Assembly (NCBI GenBank): GCA_965659725.1
Contig: CBFHXG010000009.1
Span: forward strand, 14,319-78,318
DNA from: Phaeocystidibacter sp965659725
Lineage (GTDB): Bacteria > Bacteroidota > Bacteroidia > Flavobacteriales > Schleiferiaceae
Length of the DNA: 64,000 nucleotides
Direction of reading: 5' to 3'
In this document: piece after piece, positions 1 through 6,898 of the stretch
Numbering within the stretch: position 1 is the first letter of the stretch
How the letters are laid out: the number at the start of each line of letters is the position of its first letter
The notes under the pieces: generated by a model
Databases searched by the model: none
Seen by the model: only the letters and a program-made list of their open reading frames with translations
Told to the model about the DNA's origin: nothing
Position numbers and translations under genes: made by a program

Positions 1-657
1 ATCGACTCACTCGGTGCAGCGAAAGGCGGGATAGAGCCCGAAGACAGCATCGTAGCCGTCAATGATCAGCCGGCCATCTTTTTTGACCAATTCGTCGATC
101 AAGCTCAAGCGAATAAGAACGATACTGTTGCTGTTTCCTACTACCGCAATGGAATGCTCGACACTTCAATGGTATTCTTCAATGAGGAGGGCTTGGCTGG
201 CATCGCTCCGGTACGCGACCTGTACCGATTCTTTGATATTACAGATACCGTTTACTCTGGTACGGCGGCCATGTCGGCCGGTTGGGGTAAAGCCACTTCA
301 CAATTGAGCTACTACATACGTCAATTTAGAGTGATCTTCAGTCCTGAAACGGGTGCTGCAGGCCAACTCGGAGGCTTCAAGACCATGATGGAGCAGTATG
401 AGGATGGAAGGTGGAACTGGGAGCGCTTTTGGGGTGTAACGGCCTTCATTAGCATCATGCTTGGGTTCTTGAACATCCTGCCTATTCCTGCCCTTGATGG
501 TGGTCACGTTGTGTTCACACTCATCGAAATGTTCACCGGAAGGAAGCCTAATATGAAAGTGTTAGAATACGCCCAAATGATCGGATTCTTCCTGTTGTTG
601 GGGCTATTGATCTTCGCTAACGGAAACGACTTTGGTTTGTGGGACGCATTTAAGTAG
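1..657 (+). CDS. rseP: RseP-type site-2 intramembrane metalloprotease, C-terminal part
   Basis: The gene is cut by the left window edge; frame 1 is open from base 1 to the TAG at 655-657 (218 residues). The first residues (GGIEPEDSIVAVNDQPA) read as a PDZ-domain ligand loop. Near the end, NILPIPALDGGH is the second M50 zinc motif (N-x-x-P-x-P-x-LDGG), followed by a hydrophobic last membrane helix (FFLLLGLLIFA). The HExxH helix lies outside the window. In this family the enzyme cuts anti-sigma factors and signal-peptide remnants inside the inner membrane. A strong terminator follows directly, so this is the last gene of its transcript. Confidence 0.93.
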   Translation: MDSLGAAKGGIEPEDSIVAVNDQPAIFFDQFVDQAQANKNDTVAVSYYRNGMLDTSMVFFNEEGLAGIAPVRDLYRFFDITDTVYSGTAAMSAGWGKATSQLSYYIRQFRVIFSPETGAAGQLGGFKTMMEQYEDGRWNWERFWGVTAFISIMLGFLNILPIPALDGGHVVFTLIEMFTGRKPNMKVLEYAQMIGFFLLLGLLIFANGNDFGLWDAFK

Positions 658-681
658 TCTCATAAGATCTCATCGTATAGA

Positions 682-711
682 GGGGATGCGCAAGTGCGTG
701 TCCCCTTTTTT
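682..711 (+). terminator. Rho-independent terminator after rseP
   Basis: A 10-bp stem (two G-U pairs) starting GGGGATGCGC closes on a 4-nt AAGT loop and is followed directly by six T. It sits 25 bases after the rseP stop codon. Confidence 0.9.
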
Positions 712-823
712 ATGCTCAGCAGAGGTGAACATGCAGGTCCCCTACTCCACTTCGTAAAAGTCGTTGATCGGAGGGTGGTGAGTGGCTCAGCACAGTGAGC
801 TTTAAGGGGATTGGACGGGGGGT

Positions 824-1006
824 GCTGCCCGGGGCCAGCTCCCGCTGCCCCGTCTCCAAGGTACTCATTGTCTCCATAGCTATCCGTATGATATACGAGT
901 ACAAACGGCTACTAAACTGGTTTTCAGTATTGTTCTTGAGATCTCCAAACTTGGATAAAAATATCAGAACTTGATGCAGGGGCAGCGGGAGCTGGCCCCG
1001 GGCAGC
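824..1006. repeat. Palindromic dispersed repeat, copy 1 (REP/MITE-like)
   Basis: Two perfectly complementary 28-nt arms, 824-851 and 979-1006, are separated by 127 nt. The arms are G+C rich (core GGGGCCAGCTCCCGCTGCCC) and would form a long hairpin. A diverged copy with the same layout lies at 23801-23990, and parts of the spacer are shared too (ATATACG...TACAAACGG and TTCTTGAGATC). No open frame in the element looks like a protein. The rest of the 658-1253 gap holds the two terminators and short CCTACTCC-type repeats near 739, 1042 and 1065, but no gene. Confidence 0.8.
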
Positions 1007-1184
1007 GACTCCACCCCTAGCACTCCAGCAGACCCGCACTTCCTACTCCGTAAAGAACACATTCCCTACTCCAGATGAGTAAATGTCATGATCGATCTAC
1101 CGGCAAAATGATCCTTGTATTTCTCAGGCTATTTACCGCCCATCTCCCTACACCTGATCAGCTTATCTAGCTTTCAAAGTATCC

Positions 1185-1215
1185 AAAAAAATAACCACGC
1201 TGTTGAGCGTGGTTA
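1185..1215 (-). terminator. Rho-independent terminator of the sigma-factor operon
   Basis: A 9-bp stem TAACCACGC / GCGTGGTTA (1192-1200 with 1207-1215) has a 6-nt loop. Read on the minus strand it runs into TTTTTTT (1185-1191). It lies about 40 bases after the stop of the lipoprotein gene at 1254. Confidence 0.88.
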
Positions 1216-1253
1216 CTTTCGTGTTTTAGTTGATGTGAGAGACGACAAGCCCC

Positions 1254-2402
1254 TTACGGGTCTTGAGTGGCGACGGCGATGAGAAAGTCGGCATCTTCCA
1301 CTAGCAATGCCTCGCCATTCGCGCTTCTGAGGAGAAAAGAGCCTTTGATGTGTAGTTTGACAGTTGGACGACCATTTAAGTCGTTTTGATATTCAGTTAC
1401 TTCCTCAATAGTAATCGTTCCTGGGTCATGGTGTAGATCGGTCCTGAACACTTCTCCGAACTTGTCCGTATACTCAACACGTACGGTATTCAACTGCATA
1501 GAGTCAACACGACTAAACGTATTCACCTCGTATCCAAAGTCTACGAGCGGAAGGGCCGGGCTGCCGTTCCCAAAATAGTCACGTACCGGAATCTCACGTG
1601 TTTGACACGTACGTCCGCCGCCATTGTGACGGAATGCAGCTTGAATGTCTACCTCAGCGCCATCCTCAGGGCTTGCCTTGTAGAGAAGGGTATCCCCTGT
1701 GCTGTTGTATTGATTATTTACATGCCAAAGCACCTGGGTTACATCACTCTGATACATTGGATCCAGATAACATAGGAATGTACCGTTGGATAGAACCTCA
1801 ACGTGATAGCTCGCTATGGCCTCAGGGTGACGAATATCCACACAACGGGAGGTTTCAATAAAGTCCACGTTATTCGGTCGAATTCCGATAGTCACTACTG
1901 GCTGAACGCCGCTGTAATTCGTGCTATCGAATGGGAATGTTGGGCTTGGCTCCATCACCCTTCCACCAAACTGAAATCTCCAATAGTACTGCGGGTGAGT
2001 AGCGTCATCGGCTCCCAATACGATTCCCGGCTTGATCCCGATGAATCCATCCACTGGAACATAGGTAGTTACCGCTTGAAGATTCTTTTCACCTAGGCTT
2101 AGAACCTCATACACGTCAACATTTTCGCCTTCTTCAGAATTGGCGAAACCAAATTTCCAAGACGGCTTTCCAACTTCATTGGCATTGAGGTCGCCTACCA
2201 TGTAAACGAGACCGTTCTCCATGGTATAGTCAGTATGCATGTAATAACCTTCATCACCGGCGGTCATAGAAACTTCATTTCCATTCACCAATGCCGTTGC
2301 ATGGAAGTCTGGATTAACATCCGATGGAGGTAGTGGAGCATCTTTGCGACAGCCCACGAGTGCTAAGACAGCAGCGATATATGTGATTACTCTGATCTTC
2401 AT
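1254..2402 (-). CDS. Secreted lipoprotein of unknown function (third gene of sigma operon)
   Basis: The 382-residue product starts with a lipoprotein signal peptide (MKIRVITYIAAVLALVGC), with the lipobox Cys at residue 18. The rest is beta-rich, with no motif I recognise. One stretch (VVTIGIRPNNVDF onward) repeats PKD/fibronectin-like strand patterns, but this is not diagnostic. The start codon overlaps the stop of the upstream barrel protein by 4 nt, so it belongs to the same operon as the ECF sigma factor at 3775-4407. It is probably outer-membrane or periplasmic. The function is unknown. Confidence 0.85.
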   Translation of the reverse strand: MKIRVITYIAAVLALVGCRKDAPLPPSDVNPDFHATALVNGNEVSMTAGDEGYYMHTDYTMENGLVYMVGDLNANEVGKPSWKFGFANSEEGENVDVYEVLSLGEKNLQAVTTYVPVDGFIGIKPGIVLGADDATHPQYYWRFQFGGRVMEPSPTFPFDSTNYSGVQPVVTIGIRPNNVDFIETSRCVDIRHPEAIASYHVEVLSNGTFLCYLDPMYQSDVTQVLWHVNNQYNSTGDTLLYKASPEDGAEVDIQAAFRHNGGGRTCQTREIPVRDYFGNGSPALPLVDFGYEVNTFSRVDSMQLNTVRVEYTDKFGEVFRTDLHHDPGTITIEEVTEYQNDLNGRPTVKLHIKGSFLLRSANGEALLVEDADFLIAVATQDP

Positions 2403-3778
2403 AGTCCAAGCATATATCGAACACCCAATCGCAATTGGAGGTGTCTGTTCATTGATTCGGCCTGAGTGCTGAAGTTGTCATCAAGGCCCATAAGTGCTTG
2501 GGCGGTGATCCTCCAGTTTTCATTTACTCGGTAGGCGTAACCTAGCTGAAGACCATAGTCCCAGTTATCGGCTCCACCTTCCGTGATCACGGATCTATAC
2601 TCTTCGGTTTGAGTTCCGTTATTCGTTTCAACTATGGATGACTCTGTAACTCCCACTTCGAGGAGTTTGTATCCGACATATCCACCAAGTTCAAACTCAT
2701 GGCTTTCAACCGCATACTGTAGGCTGATCGGCAATTCGAGGAAGCTGGTTGATCTGCTTACTGAAGTTCTTTCGATATACCTTGAGCCAAAGCCATAATC
2801 GAATGAGGTTTCTTTGATCTCCGCTCCAGAGCTTGATCTCTGTGAGTACATGAATCCAGAGCGAAGTGCAAGGTTTTCGGCAAAGGCGAACTCTACCGAC
2901 AACCCACCATAGAATGCTGGAGTCCATCCGAGGTTGCCTTCTGAAACTTGAGCTGCTTGAGCACCTGCATCAAAACCTACGTTCCATTGTTGTACACGGT
3001 GACGAGGACGTTCGATTACTGCGTCAGATGATTCCGATGTAGTACTTTCTTCTGCGACCTCGATCTTCTCCTCGGTATCGGCGGTTTCTTCAGATGCATA
3101 ATCAGCTGCGATAATTGCTGCTTCGCTTGATGTGATCGTTTCTACACTTCGGTTGGATACATCGCTTGAGCCCGACTCTTCAGATTCCGCGATCTGAGCG
3201 CTTTGGACTAAAACAACTTCTGAAAGTTGTGTTGTTTCTTGCTCTTCACGAGGGTTACTGGTAACGGGCTCTGCAGACTCCTCATCTACGCTTGCGTTGT
3301 ACGAGTTACCTATCCCTTGATCCGCATAACTTCTATCAGAGTCTACTGAAGCTACGATACCTGCGGCGGCTTCGCTGCTTGACTCAGTTACATTATTGAG
3401 TTCGTCATTCTGGGATTGCAAACTGGTAGCACCTTCTGATGAGGATGGTCCATTGATCCCAAGGTTGTTAGCATTGGCAGCATCCTCGATAGCAATGCTA
3501 GATGCGTCAACCTCGTTGCCTTCCGAATTGGATGGCCAGGCGATGATCTGCTCATTGGAAGGAGTGTACATTGGAGTATTGAAACCACTCCAAAGAGACA
3601 CAGCCCCAAAGCCAATGAAGACGGCCGCGGTTGACCAAGCCATGATGGTACGTCGACGTTTGCGACGCTCACCGGCAATAATCAGACGCTCCGCACCCTT
3701 CCAAGCTGCGGGGTTGAACTCGACGTTTCGTTCGTCGAATTTCTTCCGGAATAACTGTTCTAATTCCTTCTCCGTCAT
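2399..3778 (-). CDS. Membrane-anchored protein with C-terminal outer-membrane beta-barrel domain
   Basis: The product has 459 residues. Residues 1-43 are cytoplasmic and basic at the end (RRKRRR). Residues 44-65 form one membrane helix (MAWSTAAVFIGFGAVSLWSG). Residues 70-265 are a Ser/Glu-rich linker of low complexity. From about 270 to the C-terminus it resembles a small PorT/OMP_b-brl porin (DAGAQAAQ..., LRSGFMYSQR, LGYAYRVNENWRITA, LQLRLGVRYMLGL). The start overlaps the sigma-factor stop by 4 nt, the usual position of an anti-sigma factor. No canonical zinc anti-sigma motif (HxxxCxxC) is visible. I infer an anti-sigma-like or envelope-sensing role; this is not shown. Confidence 0.85.
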   Translation of the reverse strand: MTEKELEQLFRKKFDERNVEFNPAAWKGAERLIIAGERRKRRRTIMAWSTAAVFIGFGAVSLWSGFNTPMYTPSNEQIIAWPSNSEGNEVDASSIAIEDAANANNLGINGPSSSEGATSLQSQNDELNNVTESSSEAAAGIVASVDSDRSYADQGIGNSYNASVDEESAEPVTSNPREEQETTQLSEVVLVQSAQIAESEESGSSDVSNRSVETITSSEAAIIAADYASEETADTEEKIEVAEESTTSESSDAVIERPRHRVQQWNVGFDAGAQAAQVSEGNLGWTPAFYGGLSVEFAFAENLALRSGFMYSQRSSSGAEIKETSFDYGFGSRYIERTSVSRSTSFLELPISLQYAVESHEFELGGYVGYKLLEVGVTESSIVETNNGTQTEEYRSVITEGGADNWDYGLQLGYAYRVNENWRITAQALMGLDDNFSTQAESMNRHLQLRLGVRYMLGL

Positions 3779-4407
3779 AACATTATACTCGCCACTTTAG
3801 TGACGAAGCCTTTCAACTTTTTTTTCAACGTTTTCCGTGCTGTGCTCAGGTGCCATTTAGAAGTACCTTCACTGATGCCCAGCATCTCACCGATCTCTTT
3901 GTGATTGTATCCATCAATTACGTAGAGGTTGAAAACCTTCTGACTAACTGGTGGAAGATCACGAATCATCATCTCCAACTCTTCTGCATCAAATTGACGG
4001 TCGGCCTCATTGTAATCCATCGAGGATACGGGCACATGACCTTCTAACTGATCGAAGAAAGCGTGACGATCCCTATTCTTCTTTCTGAACTCATCGATCA
4101 CCGTGTTGATGGTAATGCGACGGATCCATGCCTCAAAAGGGGTTTCGTCGTGATATTTATCTAATCGAGTTAGGATCTTGTAAAAAGCGAGATTTAGCAG
4201 TTCTTCTGCATCCTCTTTGTTCTTCTCGTAACGAAGGCAAACCCCCATCAAGATCCCATAACAGCTACGATATAACTCGAATTGAGCCGAGCGCTCGTGC
4301 TTTCTGCATCTGGATATGAGTTCTTTACTTATCTGCATCTCATCGTTAAAAGAAAATCCGGAGATCCAATGTACGTAATCGACATAGATCTCCGGATCAT
4401 CGAACAA
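3775..4407 (-). CDS. RNA polymerase ECF-type sigma-70 factor
   Basis: The product has 210 residues. Region 2 is clear (FELYRSCYGILMGVCLRY, EDAEELLNLAFYKI, PFEAWIRRITINTVIDEFRK), as is region 4 (LPPVSQKVFNLYVIDGYNHK, EIGEMLGISEGTSKWHLSTA), the helix-turn-helix that reads -35 elements. The first 23 residues do not look like the family; Met24 (codon 4338-4336, MQISKELISRC) fits homologues better and may be the true start. It is the first gene of a three-gene operon with 4-nt ATGA overlaps, which suggests envelope-stress or surface control. Confidence 0.93.
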   Translation of the reverse strand: MFDDPEIYVDYVHWISGFSFNDEMQISKELISRCRKHERSAQFELYRSCYGILMGVCLRYEKNKEDAEELLNLAFYKILTRLDKYHDETPFEAWIRRITINTVIDEFRKKNRDRHAFFDQLEGHVPVSSMDYNEADRQFDAEELEMMIRDLPPVSQKVFNLYVIDGYNHKEIGEMLGISEGTSKWHLSTARKTLKKKLKGFVTKVASIML

Positions 4408-4596
4408 TCCACCTACTGAACAACTAACCTAACTTTTGTTCTGTATTAAAGGTCTCGGAGACTCTTTTCTAATTGTATAGACGGCGCCTCGACCAAAAGG
4501 GTTGGTATCACTCTAAAAAAATTTTCACTTTTTTCTCTATACGAGGAAATTGGATATGTGGTGGGCTGAAAAAGTGATCGTCATTTTCTATCTTCA

Positions 4597-5355
4597 ATGG
4601 ACCTAACCCTATTCGTCTTGGAACATTACATCGTAGAGATCGGCTCTGGTCCTTGGATACTAGGCTTGACCATTTTTGTGGCCATGGCTGTGTTGGTGGG
4701 TGTAATGGAGTATGTATTTACGGAAAAGGACCTGCGTGTAATCGAGATAGGCTGGGCCGCCGTATTGAGTTTCACACTCTTGTTCGAGCATGGCGTAATG
4801 GTTTATGAGGGCATATGGAGCATGAGATGGTCTCTGCCTCTCCAGCTTTGTTCCCTCAGTGGCCTGCTTGCTATTTACACCTTGCTCTCCGGCAAAAAGA
4901 CAGTCTTTTTGTTCCTCCTTTTCTGGGGGCTTAGTGGCGGGGTACACTCCATCATTACTCCTGAGATGACCTTAGGGGATGCGCCATCGTTCGTGATCAT
5001 CTATTACATCTGGCATGCATCAGTGATCTTGGTTCCGATATACTTCTTCAAGATCAAAGGGTGGCGATTGCCCAAGCACTCTTTCCTCAAAGTTTGGGGA
5101 TGGAGTCATGTACTGTGGTTATTGGTTGGATCGATTGACTGGGCCATAGGAGCCAACTACATGTACGTAATGGAACCGCCAAACGTGGAGAATCCTTTCG
5201 TACAGGGAGGGTTCCCAAATCACCTACTCGTATTTGAATTGGCGGGCATCCTCCATTTTGGATTGATTGCCATTCTTTTCAAGAGGTGGGAGCATGTGCT
5301 TGATAACAACGAATTAGCCTCCCTTAACCCAAGGCAACATCAAGGACCATCATGA
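4597..5355 (+). CDS. YwaF/TMEM164-family integral membrane protein (TIGR02206-like)
   Basis: The product has 252 residues with about seven hydrophobic helices. Family hallmarks are SLPLQLCSLSGLLAIY in the third helix and the conserved GANYMYVMEPP loop near residues 185-195. Bacterial members have no settled role. The vertebrate relative TMEM164 is an acyltransferase, with a Cys and a His as key residues; LPLQLC contains the matching Cys, but function cannot be transferred safely. Its 3' end overlaps the convergent ZIP gene by 32 nt. Confidence 0.85.
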   Translation: MDLTLFVLEHYIVEIGSGPWILGLTIFVAMAVLVGVMEYVFTEKDLRVIEIGWAAVLSFTLLFEHGVMVYEGIWSMRWSLPLQLCSLSGLLAIYTLLSGKKTVFLFLLFWGLSGGVHSIITPEMTLGDAPSFVIIYYIWHASVILVPIYFFKIKGWRLPKHSFLKVWGWSHVLWLLVGSIDWAIGANYMYVMEPPNVENPFVQGGFPNHLLVFELAGILHFGLIAILFKRWEHVLDNNELASLNPRQHQGPS

Positions 5356-6145
5356 TCAGGAACCCACCAATGAATCCTAAGGTAGATATATCGGTGTATT
5401 TGTCACGCTGACTCTCCGGCACGACCTCTTCAATAACGACATAGATCATTGCGCCAGCGGCAAATGCCAAGGCATAAGGCAAGATGGGCTGAGCATAGAA
5501 CACGGCAAGCGCTCCAACAACCCCGGCCGCAGGCTCAACAATGGCACTCAATTGTCCGTACCAAAAGCTCTTTCGGTTGGAGACACCCTGACGTTTCAAG
5601 GGCATGGATACGGCAACTCCTTCTGGGAAGTTTTGAAGGCCAATGCCAATGGCCAAGGCGACAGCAGCACCGATCTCTGCCCCGGGAACACCCGAGGCCG
5701 CAGCGCCGAAAGCAACACCTACTGCCAATCCTTCAGGGATGTTGTGAAGGGTTATGGCCAATACGAGTAGGGTAGTTTTATGCCAATTGGTCTCTATCCC
5801 CTCACTCTCCTCTTTCTTGAAGTTGATATGGAGGTGAGGCACAAATTTATCAAGGCCAAATAAGAACATAGCACCCACACCAAATCCAATGGCAGGTGCC
5901 AACCAAGGAAGATCCCCTTGTTTCTCACTCATTTCAATGGCGGGAGCCAGCAAGCTCCAGTAACTAGCAGCTATCATAACACCGCCCGTGAAACCGAGCA
6001 TTCCATCCAGCCACTTCCGTGAAGCCGTTTTAAAGAAAAAGACCGTTCCCGCACCTGCAGCAGTGAGCAACCATGTGAAGGTCGTAGCGATCAATGCCTG
6101 CACCACTCCCGTTTGTTCCAAGAACCAATTCTGTAACTCTGTCAT
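5324..6145 (-). CDS. ZIP-family divalent metal transporter (GufA/ZupT-like)
   Basis: The product has 273 residues from MTELQNWFLEQ. The frame stays open upstream to 6370, but only across the repressor gene in another frame, so the ATG at 6145 is chosen; it forms an ATGA overlap with the stop of that gene. There are eight predicted helices. The metal-binding motifs are HNIPEGLAVGVAFGA (helix IV) and QNFPEGVAVSMPL (helix V), both with the paired Asn/Glu or His/Glu typical of ZIP carriers. It likely imports Zn, Fe or Mn across the inner membrane. Coupling to a DtxR-family repressor suggests metal-responsive control. Confidence 0.93.
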   Translation of the reverse strand: MTELQNWFLEQTGVVQALIATTFTWLLTAAGAGTVFFFKTASRKWLDGMLGFTGGVMIAASYWSLLAPAIEMSEKQGDLPWLAPAIGFGVGAMFLFGLDKFVPHLHINFKKEESEGIETNWHKTTLLVLAITLHNIPEGLAVGVAFGAAASGVPGAEIGAAVALAIGIGLQNFPEGVAVSMPLKRQGVSNRKSFWYGQLSAIVEPAAGVVGALAVFYAQPILPYALAFAAGAMIYVVIEEVVPESQRDKYTDISTLGFIGGFLIMMVLDVALG

Positions 6146-6816
6146 ACGCTTGTTTTTTGACGCGTGACCAATAATTGCGACACCACTCCACTTGGAAGCA
6201 GTTGATCCGTACCGCCAGACCTCTTGACCAACACACTTTGGTCGAATTCCATTCGCTCTATCACCTCCAAATAAGAACCAAGCTCCAATTTCAGCTTGTT
6301 CAAGAACTGAAGGAAGCTTGCCGAGGAATCGCTTACGCCCGTTAAGATCACCTTGTCCCCCGGAGCGCACTGATTCAAAGACACTCTTTCGTGCTGAGGA
6401 AATTCCCCGTGTTTGTTCGGAATAGGGTCGCCATGTGGGTCGAAGGACGGGTGACCCAAGAATGCATCCAGTCGGTCGGTCAACTCCGCAGACCGGATAT
6501 GTTCTAGCTGCTCCGCCAGATCATGGACCTCATCCCAGTTGAACCCGAGTTTATCGACCAAAAAGGCCTCCCAAAGTCGATGCTTGCGAATTACACGAAC
6601 AGCAACTTCATGCCCCTCATCGCTCAATTTCGCCCCCTGATACTTCACATAATCAACCAATCCCTTCTCGGAAAGTCGACGTATCATGTCCGTCACACTC
6701 GAAGCCTTGGTCTCCAATCGGTCGGCCAGCTTGTTCGTGCTAACTCCTTTGCCCGACTTCGGACTGAGGCTCCAAATGGCCTTCAGGTAATTCTCTTCTG
6801 TGTACGTTGTTTCCAT
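6142..6816 (-). CDS. DtxR/MntR-family metal-dependent transcriptional repressor
   Basis: The product has 224 residues: an N-terminal winged helix (residues 1-70, TNKLADRLETKASSVTDMIR), a dimerisation and metal domain (71-140), and a C-terminal SH3/FeoA-like domain (150-224). Ligand positions can be matched to DtxR: His79, Glu83, His98, Glu105 and His106 are kept. Position 102 is Glu, as in MntR, instead of the DtxR Cys, while the N-terminal ligand position is Asn9. The metal specificity (Mn or Fe) therefore cannot be read off directly. The stop overlaps the ZIP transporter start, and the divergent TonB receptor shares the promoter region. Confidence 0.93.
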   Translation of the reverse strand: METTYTEENYLKAIWSLSPKSGKGVSTNKLADRLETKASSVTDMIRRLSEKGLVDYVKYQGAKLSDEGHEVAVRVIRKHRLWEAFLVDKLGFNWDEVHDLAEQLEHIRSAELTDRLDAFLGHPSFDPHGDPIPNKHGEFPQHERVSLNQCAPGDKVILTGVSDSSASFLQFLNKLKLELGSYLEVIERMEFDQSVLVKRSGGTDQLLPSGVVSQLLVTRQKTSV

Positions 6817-6826
6817 TTTCGGAGAA

Positions 6827-6834
6827 CAAAGATA
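6827..6834 (-). promoter_or_regulatory. -7 promoter element of the DtxR-family gene
   Basis: The minus strand reads TATCTTTG, a full match to the Bacteroidota -7 consensus TAnnTTTG, 10 nt before the ATG at 6816. No clear -33 TTG was seen. Confidence 0.55.
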
Positions 6835-6876
6835 AACTATTATAGTTATAGAAAGATAATTTTAGGCTAATCTAAA
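6835..6876. promoter_or_regulatory. Two palindromes between divergent metal genes, probable repressor operators
   Basis: AACTATTATAGTT (6835-6847) is a perfect palindrome around a central T. TTTAGGCTAATCTAAA (6861-6876) is an imperfect palindrome with TTTAG...CTAAA arms, resembling the TTAGG...CCTAA layout of DtxR boxes. Both lie within the 82 bp shared by the repressor and TonB-receptor promoters. I infer autoregulation and co-regulation by the DtxR-family protein. Confidence 0.55.
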
Positions 6877-6886
6877 TTTTAGTTGG

Positions 6887-6894
6887 TATTTTTG
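6887..6894 (+). promoter_or_regulatory. -7 promoter element of the TonB-receptor gene
   Basis: TATTTTTG matches TAnnTTTG exactly and ends only 4 nt before the ATG at 6899. Transcription would then begin at or next to the start codon, giving a nearly leaderless mRNA. No good -33 TTG at the usual spacing was seen. Confidence 0.5.
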
Positions 6895-6898
6895 CGGC

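Noticed and set aside
716..1039. 107-codon minus-strand ORF across the first palindromic repeat
   Set aside because: It is created by the G+C-rich inverted arms; the protein has no family features and crosses the hairpin.
6146..6370. N-terminal extension of the ZIP transporter frame
   Set aside because: It is antiparallel in composition to real protein, lies wholly inside the repressor gene on the same strand in another frame, and the ATGA coupling at 6145 gives a normal ZIP start.
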